Shown: in pieces, positions 36,028 through 43,998 of the stretch
Layout of the letters: each line of letters opens with the position of its first letter
How positions within the stretch are numbered: position 1 is the stretch's first letter
NCBI RefSeq assembly: GCF_018613195.1
Contig: NZ_JAGGQQ010000011.1
Coordinates: 124,001 to 188,000 of the forward strand
DNA: 64,000 bases
Source: Bacillus sp. ISL-45
GTDB taxonomy: Bacteria; Bacillota; Bacilli; Bacillales; Cytobacillaceae
Direction: 5' to 3'
The notes under the pieces: generated by a model
Seen by the model: the letters and a program-made list of their open reading frames with translations, nothing else
Database searches by the model: none
Told to the model about the DNA's origin: nothing
Position numbers and translations under genes: made by a program

Positions 36028-37032
36028 GTGAAAAGATTACTAGAAGTTAATGATCTGCACGTTCATTTTCATTCAAAAAAACAGAATATCTACGCTGTTC
36101 GTGGGGTTTCCTTTCATGTGAACAAGGGGGAAGTCCTCGCAATTGTCGGAGAATCCGGGTCTGGGAAATCAGTTACTGCTAAAAGTATTATGAAACTGCT
36201 TCCTGAGAAAACATGTTCCATCCCCGAGGGGTCCATTTTATTTAACGGGGAAGAAATCACAACAATGAAGAAAAAACAGCTTTCCAAAATCCGTGGGGCA
36301 AAGATTGGTATGGTATTCCAGGATCCCATGACTTCCTTAAACCCGACAATGAAGGTGGGTGACCAAATTGCGGAGGGGCTAATCGTTCATAAAGGCTATA
36401 GTAAAAAGTTAGCTCATGAAAAGGCAGTTGAAATCATTAGTCTAGTTGGAATCCCGGATCCTATATATTGTTGTACAACCTATCCTCATCAGCTAAGTGG
36501 AGGAATGAGGCAGCGAGTCGCCATTGCAATGGCTTTGATTTGTGAACCTGATCTGTTAATTGCTGACGAGCCAACAACAGCTCTTGACGTAACCATCCAA
36601 GCACAGATTTTGGATTTATTAAAAGACCTGCAGGAGAAAATGAGTATGGCGATCATTCTCATTACGCATGATTTAGGAGTGGTTGCAAGGTTTTCAGATA
36701 GAGTGAATATCATGTATGCCGGTAAAATAGTCGAATGTGGAACGAAAAACGAAATTTTTTATAATCCAAAACACCCCTATACGATTGGATTGCTAGAATC
36801 AGTTCCTCATCTTGATTTAGAAAAAAACCAACAATTAACCGTGATTGAAGGGACACCACCAGACTTGCATGACCCTCCAAAAGGTTGCGCTTTTACTTCG
36901 CGATGTCCGTTTGCAATGGAGGTATGTGATTTGTATCAACCAAATAAAACCATCCTATCAAGTACACATCATTCTGTATGTTGGTTGATGGACCAAAGAG
37001 CGTCAAAAATAGATAAAATTCAATTACAGTGA
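36028..37032 (+). CDS. ABC importer ATPase, OppD/DppD type
   Basis: 334 residues from GTG 36028 (GAAAGGG 8 bases upstream; the earlier GTG at 36019 overlaps the ribosome site). Walker A GESGSGKS, signature LSGGMRQRV, Walker B LLIADEPTTALD, H-loop THDLG and the Cys-containing C-terminus (GCAFTSRCPFAMEVC). No OppF-type ATPase follows, so this locus has only one ATPase. It may pair with the DppF product of the first locus or act as a homodimer. Confidence 0.93.
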   Translation: MKRLLEVNDLHVHFHSKKQNIYAVRGVSFHVNKGEVLAIVGESGSGKSVTAKSIMKLLPEKTCSIPEGSILFNGEEITTMKKKQLSKIRGAKIGMVFQDPMTSLNPTMKVGDQIAEGLIVHKGYSKKLAHEKAVEIISLVGIPDPIYCCTTYPHQLSGGMRQRVAIAMALICEPDLLIADEPTTALDVTIQAQILDLLKDLQEKMSMAIILITHDLGVVARFSDRVNIMYAGKIVECGTKNEIFYNPKHPYTIGLLESVPHLDLEKNQQLTVIEGTPPDLHDPPKGCAFTSRCPFAMEVCDLYQPNKTILSSTHHSVCWLMDQRASKIDKIQLQ

Positions 37033-37190
37033 GTTTATCTACGATGAATATTACCAGAATCTTCGGACATTCAGCCTTAGTTCCAATAACCGTCTGGCCT
37101 ACATTCCACGAGGAGGGTACAGAAACTCCATTTTTTCTACATAAGTAAACACTAATATCAAAGTAGATTGAAAATGAGAGGGTTGATGAT

Positions 37191-37418
37191 ATGTTTATAA
37201 AACTGGAGAAAAGTGGCGAAATGGTTTTTGGGCTGTTAGCAGGGGAAATGTTCCTAGACGGTGAATGTGGGAGGTGGAGTGAGGGAGCTGGAGTCTTTTT
37301 ATGAGAGCCATTTGGGAAAGATCCGGCAATCGTTGTATTTGAGAATAATGGTTCCTATAAATGCTATAAAGTACTAGAACAAGTAGATTTCAAGGAAATT
37401 ATCTTGGCAGAAAAGTAA
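37191..37418 (+). pseudogene. small conserved-looking protein interrupted by one TGA
   Basis: From ATG 37191 (AGAGGG upstream) the frame reads MFIKLEKSGEMVFGLLAGEM, meets TGA at 37302 (codon 38) and continues EPFGKDPAIVVFENNG to VDFKEIILAEK and TAA at 37416. A Trp codon (TGG to TGA) is the simplest ancestral state. No family recognised. Either a single-lesion pseudogene or a read-through product; the former is more likely. Confidence 0.55.
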
Positions 37419-37427
37419 GCAATGAAG

Positions 37428-37462
37428 GCGGGACTGCTTTTTTAAGCGGTCTCGCTTTTTTT
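37428..37462 (+). terminator. terminator after the interrupted small gene
   Basis: GCGGGACTGCTT pairs with AAGCGGTCTCGC (two wobbles) and is followed by seven T residues. Confidence 0.75.
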
Positions 37463-37991
37463 GATTTCAATGCAGCAGGGAAGAAAAATGGTTAATGTAA
37501 ATCTATAGTGCTTTAAGGTGATAGCTGGTTTGCAGTCCAACCATTAATATCATTTGGCAAAACTCGACCAGCCAATTATATATTGGGCTTTTCTTTCAAA
37601 GCTCCCGGTTATGGGGAAAGAAGTTCAAAATAAATCATTTAAATGAAGAAGGATATATTTTACTAAATCAATTACAAGTATTATCCACCTCTTCCTCGAA
37701 ATACTCAAGCAGATGATAATCCGTGGATAGATACAAATGTACAAAGAAGGATAGAGTGACGGCTAACAGGGAGGTTGATTAAATCCCAGTAGCGGTCATC
37801 TTTTTTTACATAAAGTAAGTTATTCAGTTACTCCGTTGGCAGCCGGAATAGTGAGGACAATAAATACAATTGATTCAATCTCCTATATTTGATGTTATTT
37901 ATAATTTTTTCACTCTACATACTTTCTTCATGATTCGCTTTTATATTTAAAGCATAGAAACAAACATCATCACCAGAAAGGAGGGGCTAGC
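37463..37991. other. intergenic region between the second import locus and the SHOCT cluster
   Basis: No gene could be supported. A stretch near 37620-37730 reads KKFKINHLNEEGYILLNQLQ in one frame but lacks a start. 37754-37807 holds an imperfect stem (GTGACGGCTA with TAGCGGTCAT) and seven T residues, a terminator of some lost transcript. The last 100 bases are AT-rich and should contain the promoter for the SHOCT genes. Confidence 0.4.
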
Positions 37992-38216
37992 ATGATGGGA
38001 CCTGGTTTTGCAGCAGCTGGCTGTGGACCGATTGGCTTACTTATTGGTTTGCTGTTGATTGGTCTCCTGATCTACTTGTTGATGAACAGGAAGAAATCAG
38101 ATGGGTCGAACCTGCCTGATTCTAGTAAAGCAATGGAACAATTGAAGATGCGGCTGGCACAAGGGGACATCACCCCGGAAGAGTACCAAAAGATGAAAGA
38201 CATTGTTTCGAAATAA
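37992..38216 (+). CDS. small SHOCT-domain membrane protein 1
   Basis: 74 residues: a Gly-rich start, one long membrane helix (about 13-34) and a C-terminal SHOCT motif (MEQLKMRLAQGDITPEEYQK). SHOCT is a short helical hairpin found at the ends of many small bacterial proteins and thought to mediate oligomerisation. AAAGGAGGGG precedes ATG. First of a run of related genes to 39819. Confidence 0.8.
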   Translation: MMGPGFAAAGCGPIGLLIGLLLIGLLIYLLMNRKKSDGSNLPDSSKAMEQLKMRLAQGDITPEEYQKMKDIVSK

Positions 38217-38291
38217 CAGTTTTCGCTTCATACTTTCTACAAATTTTTAAAAGAGAATGAAAGTATAAAGAAATGGAAAGGAGAGAAGGAA

Positions 38292-38540
38292 ATGATGATG
38301 GGACCTGGGTATGGTTACTTTGGAGGCTTCGGGATGGGAGGTGGATCCTTGATGATGATCGTAGTTTTCCTGGCAGTCGGCTATCTGCTGTATCTGGCTT
38401 TCAACCAAAATAGAGGGAGTGAACAATCGCTTCCACACAAGACAGTGAACAATCAAGCAATTGATCTTGCCAAAGGCAGGTTGGCAAGAGGAGAAATCAC
38501 TGTTGAAGAATTCGAACAAATGAAAGAAAACCTTTTATAA
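38292..38540 (+). CDS. small SHOCT-domain membrane protein 2
   Basis: 82 residues; N-terminus rich in Gly and Met (MMMGPGYGYFGGFGMGGG), a membrane helix at about 19-38 and a SHOCT end (LAKGRLARGEITVEEFEQMK). Ribosome site AAAGGAGAGAAGG. Related to the genes at 37992 and 39287. Confidence 0.78.
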   Translation: MMMGPGYGYFGGFGMGGGSLMMIVVFLAVGYLLYLAFNQNRGSEQSLPHKTVNNQAIDLAKGRLARGEITVEEFEQMKENLL

Positions 38541-38587
38541 AAAGTTTTAAAAAAACTTATAAAAATAAAAAAATAGGAGTGTTTACT

Positions 38588-39022
38588 ATGATGAAAAAGA
38601 CAATTATTACTGGCGCATTAGCAGCAGCCCTTATCGCAACAGGAGGTACAGGATTGTATATGGCATCCGCGAAGGAAAATGCAGTTAATCCTGCTGATTT
38701 TATGAAGGAGCAGGGAATTGATTTCAAGAATATGGCTAACATCATGGGTGAGGGCAACTTTGAAAATATGCAGGAGTTCATGGGTGAACAGGGTGTTAAT
38801 ATCGATGAGATGAATCAAGTGATGGAATCAGGAAATTTTGATGATATGCAAAAATTCATGGATGACCAGAATATCAACTTTGGACAAATGAAGCCATATA
38901 TGCAGGAAATGCATCCTGATTTGAGCACTAAAGACCTTGAGGATATGTATAAAGGGATGCATGGCACAGGTGGTGCATCTAACAGCCGGAATTTCCAGGG
39001 TATGGGGAACACAGGCTTATAA
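38588..39022 (+). CDS. exported Met-rich repeat protein
   Basis: 144 residues with a signal peptide or anchor (about 4-22, ending YMASAKE). The mature part has about three repeats of some 26 residues: FMKEQGIDFKNMANIMGEGN, FMGEQGVNIDEMNQVMESGN and FMDDQNINFGQMKPYMQEMH. Each places three to five methionines at regular intervals, rich enough to bind Cu(I), though that is inferred. ATG 38588 has AGGAG at 38574. No named family recognised. It is embedded in the SHOCT cluster. Confidence 0.75.
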   Translation: MMKKTIITGALAAALIATGGTGLYMASAKENAVNPADFMKEQGIDFKNMANIMGEGNFENMQEFMGEQGVNIDEMNQVMESGNFDDMQKFMDDQNINFGQMKPYMQEMHPDLSTKDLEDMYKGMHGTGGASNSRNFQGMGNTGL

Positions 39023-39033
39023 AATCTTACCGT

Positions 39034-39051
39034 GGGCCGGTTTTCCGGCCC
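39034..39051 (+). terminator. GC-rich hairpin after the Met-rich gene
   Basis: GGGCCGG-TTTT-CCGGCCC, perfect, followed by only TTAATA. Probably a partial terminator or transcript-stabilising stem inside the cluster. Confidence 0.6.
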
Positions 39052-39081
39052 TTAATACCAAAATTTAGGAGGAATGGAACA

Positions 39082-39267
39082 ATGTTTACGCTGTTGATCT
39101 TGTCAATAGGTTTTTACCTTTACAAAACAGGCGATTTACAAAAATTCTTTAGGAAGATGGGTACTCACGTTCCAGATAATAACTCGGCCAGACAAATCAT
39201 AGATTTGAGGTATGCTGCAGGCAAAATTACCGAAGAAGAATACGTTAAACTGAAAAATCTCATTTAA
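39082..39267 (+). CDS. small SHOCT-domain membrane protein 3
   Basis: 61 residues: a short hydrophobic N-terminus (FTLLILSIGFYLYKTGDL) and a SHOCT motif (IIDLRYAAGKITEEEYVKLK). TTAGGAGGAATGGAACA supplies the ribosome site. The TGDLxxF element recurs in the gene at 39586. Confidence 0.72.
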   Translation: MFTLLILSIGFYLYKTGDLQKFFRKMGTHVPDNNSARQIIDLRYAAGKITEEEYVKLKNLI

Positions 39268-39286
39268 TATAAAGGAGTAATGACAA

Positions 39287-39571
39287 ATGATGAACGGTCA
39301 CATGGGTTCTTTTATAAACGGATATGGATATAGCGGCCCATCCGGCTTCACCCAGTTTGGAATGATGCCATACTTTAACTCGTCTACTTTAATTTTCCTT
39401 GTTCTAATTGCAATAGGAGTATATTTTCTGATGAAAAACCAGTCTTTACACAAGGCGAATTCAGGGAGTATCCAATCCTTAGAAGCCGAAGAAATGGCAA
39501 AGTTAAGATACGTAAGAGGAGAAATCACCTTAGAAGAATTCCAGCAAATTTTGTTAACGATTAAATCGTAA
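39287..39571 (+). CDS. small SHOCT-domain membrane protein 4
   Basis: 94 residues: Gly/Met/His-containing lead (MMNGHMGSFINGYGYSG), one membrane helix at about 35-52 and SHOCT end (EEMAKLRYVRGEITLEEFQQ). AAAGGAG lies 9 bases upstream. Same architecture as protein 2. Confidence 0.75.
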   Translation: MMNGHMGSFINGYGYSGPSGFTQFGMMPYFNSSTLIFLVLIAIGVYFLMKNQSLHKANSGSIQSLEAEEMAKLRYVRGEITLEEFQQILLTIKS

Positions 39572-39585
39572 TCGAGGTGAATGAA

Positions 39586-39819
39586 GTGATTACTCTTATA
39601 TTAGCAGCCATAGTCTTCTGTTATTTATTGAGAACTGGAGATCTGTTCAGACTGATCAAGATGACAAGGAAGCTGATTGTTGACCTTATGTACTCTTTCA
39701 AAAAGCAGAAGCAAGATTCAATACAAAAGGAATCTCCTGCAGAAACCCTGAAACTTCGTTATGTCAAAGGCGAGATTTCTCAAAGTGAATATGAAATGAT
39801 TTCTAAAAACCTATTCTAA
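39586..39819 (+). CDS. small SHOCT-domain membrane protein 5
   Basis: 77 residues from GTG 39586, 8 bases after GAGG; an earlier GTG at 39577 overlaps the ribosome site. Membrane helix at about 2-16, TGDLFRL, basic linker, SHOCT end (TLKLRYVKGEISQSEYEMIS). Last gene of the cluster, followed by a strong terminator. Confidence 0.72.
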   Translation: MITLILAAIVFCYLLRTGDLFRLIKMTRKLIVDLMYSFKKQKQDSIQKESPAETLKLRYVKGEISQSEYEMISKNLF

Positions 39820-39821
39820 AA

Positions 39822-39849
39822 GAAAGCTGCCAAACGGCAGCTTTCTTTT
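39822..39849. terminator. bidirectional terminator
   Basis: GAAAGCTGCC-AAAC-GGCAGCTTTC, perfect 10-bp stem, with TTTTC on the plus side and TTTTAG on the minus side; it separates the SHOCT cluster from the convergent gene at 39871. Confidence 0.9.
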
Positions 39850-39870
39850 CATCAGTTCTAATGACTGTTT

Positions 39871-40080
39871 TTAGAAAAGCGAAACAAATCCCCAACCTGC
39901 TGTTGCAAACAGAGTGATGAGTCCTAGTGTCAGGCCAATCAGTTGCCGGTTTCCCTTTTTCTGTTGATTTAAATATTCTTTGTAATCGATCTCCCACCGA
40001 GCAAACTTGAGTCCGATTTCATCTGGCTCAATTCGGTAAAGGTTACCACCCTTATCAGACAGTACAATTTTTGAAATCAC
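39871..40080 (-). CDS. small hypothetical membrane protein
   Basis: 69 residues: a soluble N-terminal part (VLSDKGGNLYRIEPDEIGLKF), a charged segment and one C-terminal membrane helix (about 47-66). GTG at 40080 is the only usual start, but the frame stays open for 12 more codons upstream (PYESHG directly before it) and no good ribosome site is seen. The start codon may have been lost. Function unknown. Confidence 0.55.
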   Translation of the reverse strand: MISKIVLSDKGGNLYRIEPDEIGLKFARWEIDYKEYLNQQKKGNRQLIGLTLGLITLFATAGWGFVSLF

Positions 40081-40262
40081 TCCGTGGCTCTCATATGGTA
40101 TGATATCTGGTCGATATTATGATGAGAAACACACATTTTTTTCAACTCACTAAAATTATTTTAAAAAAAGTAGAGAAATGAAACTAAAAATCCATATTCA
40201 TTCTTTGTGCACAGTTTGCCAGTATAATGATCACTAATCCGTAATCAGAGAGGATGGTTTCA

Positions 40263-40883
40263 TTGAAACAGAAATCAAATGAGAAAATTAAAAAAAGATA
40301 CAACCGAGTTTCAAAAATTTATGACAGAATGGATAAGATGATTCGAGAAGATTGGAGGAGGGATCTGTTGGCTGGCTCATATGGCGATGTTCTGGAAGCA
40401 GGGGTAGGGACTGGGGCGAACCTACCTTTTTATCCGAGCAGTATTAAATCCTTGATTGGAGTGGATTTCAGTAGCGATATGTTAAAGTATGCAAAACAGA
40501 AAGCTTCACAACTTAATGCGCCTTATCAGATGGAACTGGTAGAGGCGGACATCCAGGACCTGCCCTATCCGGACAATAGTTTTGATACAATCGTATCAAC
40601 CTGTGTGTTTTGCTCTGTACCAGACCCGGTTTTGGGTCTAGAAGAACTAAGAAGAGTTTGCAAACCGGACGGACAAATGCTCATGCTTGAGCATATGAGA
40701 AGCGAAAACCAGGCGGCAGGACTTGTAATGGATTTTCTGAATCCAGTAACTGTGAGAATGTGGGGAGCGAATATAAACCGGGAGACAATGGCAAACATTA
40801 AATCAGCAGGATTGTCAGTTGTTGGCGAAGAAAGACTAATGGGGTCAATAATGAGAAGACTGTTGCTTTCTCCAAATAAATAG
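40263..40883 (+). CDS. class I SAM-dependent methyltransferase (UbiE/PmtA-like)
   Basis: 206 residues. TTG 40263 is 9 bases after AGAGAGG; ATG 40254 abuts the ribosome site. SAM-binding motif I is VLEAGVGTGANLPFYP, acidic loop LIGVDFSSDMLKYAK, motif post-I VEADIQDLPYPDNSFDTIV and motif III region ELRRVCKPDGQMLMLEHMRS. Closest in pattern to methyltransferases acting on phospholipids or quinones; the substrate cannot be read from sequence. Confidence 0.82.
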   Translation: MKQKSNEKIKKRYNRVSKIYDRMDKMIREDWRRDLLAGSYGDVLEAGVGTGANLPFYPSSIKSLIGVDFSSDMLKYAKQKASQLNAPYQMELVEADIQDLPYPDNSFDTIVSTCVFCSVPDPVLGLEELRRVCKPDGQMLMLEHMRSENQAAGLVMDFLNPVTVRMWGANINRETMANIKSAGLSVVGEERLMGSIMRRLLLSPNK

Positions 40884-40894
40884 ATCTATGTAAC

Positions 40895-40926
40895 AAAAAA
40901 CGGTTCAAGAACAGAACCATTTTTTG
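40895..40926 (+). terminator. terminator after the methyltransferase gene
   Basis: AACGGTTC and GAACCATT pair around AAGAACA, with TTTTTTG following. Confidence 0.78.
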
Positions 40927-41138
40927 TTTGGTTATTCTAATTTTTTCCGACTTATTCCTCAATTGACTATTTATGTTAGGAAAGCGAAATTCACCAATAA
41001 ATAGGATATGCCATCCCTGCTATAAGGTAAGCATAGTATAGAAAATGACAGTAGAATTGTCATTTCTGTGTCTATCCAGGTTGTATCTGAAGTATTATTC
41101 CTTTTAAAATACGTTAGTGTTTTAGCGTGGACATACAA

Positions 41139-41420
41139 TCAAATTTTCTTAAGGCGGATTTTATTGTTGGAGTTCACTTCCATTTCCAGGAGATTTTCTC
41201 CTTCCCAGTTTAGCAGTTTACGTAGTTCACAGGGTATCGTTAAGTTACCATTATATAGTGTTGCCTGATTTAAGTATTTATCTTCGTGGTCTTTCTCAAT
41301 CACGATAGTGTCTTTTTCGTTATAAATATAAAGCACGTGACCATCTTCAATTCCGAGTTCTTGTGTCACTTTCTTCGGTATGATGATTTGGCCATTATTA
41401 TAAAGTTTCCTGATTAGCAT
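41139..41420 (-). CDS. AbrB/SpoVT-type swapped-hairpin transcription factor
   Basis: 93 residues made of two tandem AbrB-like hairpins: LYNNGQIIIPKKVTQELGI at the N-terminus and LYNGNLTIPCELRKLLNW from about 53. Transition-state regulators carry one such domain, so the duplicated form is notable. Start ATG with GGAG about 9 bases upstream on the minus strand. It may regulate a nearby gene, but no partner toxin is adjacent. Confidence 0.75.
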   Translation of the reverse strand: MLIRKLYNNGQIIIPKKVTQELGIEDGHVLYIYNEKDTIVIEKDHEDKYLNQATLYNGNLTIPCELRKLLNWEGENLLEMEVNSNNKIRLKKI

Positions 41421-41977
41421 AACTTTTCACTCCAATTAAGGATTTCCACTCTGTGCTGTTCACAAAGTTTTATTAACCTAGGGTATCGAATAAATGAGAA
41501 GAAAGTATGCAGGAAGTTAATGTATATAAAAAAACTCCGGAATGTATTAAGAAAAGTTTAATCCAAGTTGAGTCGAATGATTGAATATCCATATTTATTG
41601 CACAAATATGCGCTAACATGTAGGTGGTTACTTATTAACCCCCTAGAAGAAACGGTCCGCATACAGCCGTTTCTTCATTTATAAACAGCTAATTAACCAA
41701 TCTATCTAACAGCTAATGCCCAACAAAGGAAATGTGGTAATCCCGTGTGTCCCTCCATAAAAGATACTCGTGGAAGCACATTCTTGGAGAAAACTGGCTA
41801 GGTGCTGGAGCTAGACACTAATCTAAGTGTAATAAGTTTATACTTTCTAATATAGTTGAAAAACAGAGCACCTACTATCGGAAAGGTGCTCTTTTTTTTG
41901 CATTAAAGTGGACGAGCCCTTAATCAATCCGTTATAGTATGGACAAACTAATTTTAACAATAGGCAGGCGTTCATAT
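41421..41977. other. intergenic region at the right island border
   Basis: No gene supported. 41647-41675 is a stem (AAGAAACGG with CCGTTTCTT) with a poor T-tail. 41865-41898 is a good terminator. The space marks the change from accessory genes to the backbone starting with yozE; I could not find direct repeats matching the left border near 3945. Confidence 0.45.
41865..41898 (+). terminator. Rho-independent terminator before yozE
   Basis: AGAGCACCT and AGGTGCTCT with a 10-base loop and eight T residues. The transcript it ends is not identified; it may be a leader or small RNA. Confidence 0.82.
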
Positions 41978-42199
41978 ATGTATAAAAGCTTTTACCACTT
42001 TCTTATGAAATATCGTTCCACCAAACCAAAGGATGCGATCAGCAGGTTCGCGAATTCCGCGTATGATGATCTCTCGTTTCCCAAAAACTCGGAGGATTAT
42101 GATGAAATCAGCTCCTATTTGGAAATGAACGGTCAATATCCGGAAAGTATGACTGTATTTGACGAAGCATGGGATGAATATTTGATTGCAGAAAGTTAA
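41978..42199 (+). CDS. yozE: YozE-family protein
   Basis: 73 residues from ATG 41978 (MYKSFYHFLMKYRSTKPKD), matching the length and sequence pattern of YozE, a SAM-like helical-bundle protein (FANSAYDDLSFPKNSEDYDE, SSYLEMNGQYPESMTVFDEA). The frame extends upstream to 41939 but that start has no ribosome site. Function unknown. Backbone gene. Confidence 0.85.
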   Translation: MYKSFYHFLMKYRSTKPKDAISRFANSAYDDLSFPKNSEDYDEISSYLEMNGQYPESMTVFDEAWDEYLIAES

Positions 42200-42200
42200 A

Positions 42201-42232
42201 GGCTCTTGCGGCTATCCGCAGGAGCTTTTTTA
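42201..42232 (+). terminator. terminator after yozE
   Basis: GCTCTTGCGG-CTAT-CCGCAGGAGC, one mismatch, then TTTTTT. Confidence 0.88.
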
Positions 42233-42396
42233 TATACTAAGAAGTTGAAATGGAGTGCTCATTAACCTGATTGAATTTTGCCGGACACAAAGGTTAAAAG
42301 CTTCTTCCATCCACCATCTAGGCGTAGCGATTTTCAGAAAAATGCATATACTGTTGTAATCACAATTCACGACTCATCGTTGAGAGGATGGAGGAA

Positions 42397-43095
42397 ATGG
42401 AAAAACGGAAGAAACCTAAGTTTAACATCGGTGATACAGTCGTGATCACTATTTATGGGACTGTGGGGAAAGTGACAGATGTAAAATGGCTTGACGGCCT
42501 TCATGTATATGAAATAAATAAGAGCGAGGGCTTGTATTTGGAAACAAGTTTGCAGATGCTCTCTGAGTACGATGGGAAGCTGCTTGAAAAGGAGCAAATC
42601 GACATCGAGTACAAATATTTTTTTGGGGACCTGGTTCAGGTAAAAGGTTATGGTTCGGACCTATTTAAGGTTGTCGGATTTCGAACTGAAATCTGGAGAT
42701 ATAAAGAAGATGCCTGGGAGGATGTCATATATGAACTTTCCAGGATTAAAGATGGTGAATGGCTTGAAGCCGGGGAAGAAGAACTGACACTTGTTGCGGA
42801 TTCGGACAGTGCTGATACGTTTATCCAGAAGCTGGGGCTTCTGTTTTCTGCCAATAAAGAAGTAAATCCATCAGTCAACCTCGAGAAAAAGTCTCCTCAG
42901 CCGCGGGCAGGTGAAAAAGAAGAGCTTAGGAAAACCAATCAAAAGAGGATGACGATCGACAATCTGCTTGATATTTATAACGATTACCGAATTTTATATA
43001 AGTGGTTCCAGGATGATGAATACGCCCATGTCATGAGAGTCATTCTTCGTAAACTGTCAATGCTCGTTAACAATGATGGAAAAAGCCATGTTTAA
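42397..43095 (+). CDS. yodN: YodN-like protein
   Basis: 232 residues from ATG 42397, with GAGAGG 9 bases upstream (ATG 42388 is nearly on top of it). Two SH3-like segments appear: KFNIGDTVVITIYGTVGKVT and YFFGDLVQVKGYGSDLFKVV, followed by an acidic stretch and a helical C-terminus (IDNLLDIYNDYRILYKWFQD). Similar to B. subtilis YodN; function unknown. Its stop overlaps the end of a convergent small gene. Confidence 0.72.
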   Translation: MEKRKKPKFNIGDTVVITIYGTVGKVTDVKWLDGLHVYEINKSEGLYLETSLQMLSEYDGKLLEKEQIDIEYKYFFGDLVQVKGYGSDLFKVVGFRTEIWRYKEDAWEDVIYELSRIKDGEWLEAGEEELTLVADSDSADTFIQKLGLLFSANKEVNPSVNLEKKSPQPRAGEKEELRKTNQKRMTIDNLLDIYNDYRILYKWFQDDEYAHVMRVILRKLSMLVNNDGKSHV

Positions 43096-43262
43096 AAATG
43101 GCCTGCAAATTCAAGCAGCACATAAGCAAGAAAAGGAATTCCTGCCCACAAAAGAATTTTAAATAAGATATATACGATAGTGCCAAACAACTCAATAATC
43201 ATACTATCTTCTTTGTTCACATCGTCTACAAACATTGCCGCAAGAATACCCAGCCTCTCCAT
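43092..43262 (-). CDS. small membrane protein (56 residues), convergent with yodN
   Basis: Minus-strand frame MERLGILAAMFVDDVNKEDS followed by MIIELFGTIVYILFKILLWA, then GIPFLAYVLLEFAGHF. AGGAGTGAT lies upstream of the ATG. One or two membrane helices occupy the C-terminal two thirds. The stop overlaps that of yodN. The ribosome site and amino-acid pattern support a real gene, though no family is recognised. Confidence 0.65.
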   Translation of the reverse strand: MERLGILAAMFVDDVNKEDSMIIELFGTIVYILFKILLWAGIPFLAYVLLEFAGHF

Positions 43263-43397
43263 ACCAGATCACTCCTATTTTGATTTATTCCATTCTATGC
43301 TTGTCCAAAAGTAATAGAACAATTTTCAGAAAATTGATCGAGCTTGGCATTAAACATAGGTTCTTCACATACATTTGGAATAAAGGGGGGCGAATCT

Positions 43398-43571
43398 GTG
43401 AAAGAGATTGAGGTTATAATCGATACAGAGGAGATTGCTGAATTTTTCTTTCATGAACTTTTAAAAAGGGGATACGTTCCCACAGAGGAAGAGCTTGAAG
43501 AAATGGCAGATATCACTTTTGAATATCTGATCGAAAAATGCATCATCGATGAGGAAGAAGATATAGACTAG
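43398..43571 (+). CDS. yozD: YozD-family protein
   Basis: 57 residues from GTG 43398, 7 bases after GGGGGGCG. The sequence VKEIEVIIDTEEIAEFFFHE and EEELEEMADITFEYLIEKCI fits YozD, a small acidic cytosolic protein. Usually a close neighbour of yodN and kamA in Bacillus. Function unknown. Confidence 0.8.
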   Translation: MKEIEVIIDTEEIAEFFFHELLKRGYVPTEEELEEMADITFEYLIEKCIIDEEEDID

Positions 43572-43590
43572 GTAAGGTTTACACAGTTAT

Positions 43591-43619
43591 GGCAGATTCT
43601 TTGGGAATCTGCCTTTTTA
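43591..43619 (+). terminator. terminator after yozD
   Basis: GGCAGATTC and GAATCTGCC, perfect 9-bp stem, TTTTTAT tail. Confidence 0.88.
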
Positions 43620-43671
43620 TATTACGCTTAGTTATAAAAGAATGTTGATTTAACAGATCTTGAAAAATAAA

Positions 43672-43857
43672 CGGAAAAATTCCGCTTAAATTGGAAACGG
43701 CCCTTAATTCCATTAAAATAAGGGTTGTTTTTCCGGTTATTTCATCCCAACCGTTTGATTTTGGCTTATTTTTAGCATTTAACCGGAATATCTCCTCCTA
43801 TTTCTGCTTCGAAGCGTTCTCTATATACAATAGCCGGAAATTTTCCGCTTATAAATT
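43672..43857. repeat. pair of palindromic intergenic repeats
   Basis: CGGAAAAATTCCGCTTAAAT (43672) and CGGAAATTTTCCGCTTATAA (43835) share about 18 of 22 positions and are each palindromic around GGAA/TTCC. The interval 43620-43998 has no gene. They may be copies of a dispersed element. Confidence 0.45.
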
Positions 43858-43998
43858 CTCATACCAAACTAAAAAGCTGGCATGGAATATTAACATAGTC
43901 TTATTTTTAAAAAAAATCACTTCTCTGTGAAACTCTCTCAATTTATAAACGTATACATCTATATGAAAGAAAAATGTGAAATCAGGGAGGCAAGGGAC

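Noticed and set aside
41139-41420. Antitoxin of an AbrB/MazE-type toxin-antitoxin pair
   Set aside because: No toxin-like gene is adjacent on the minus strand, and the protein is a duplicated AbrB domain rather than a MazE-like domain with a C-terminal toxin-binding tail.
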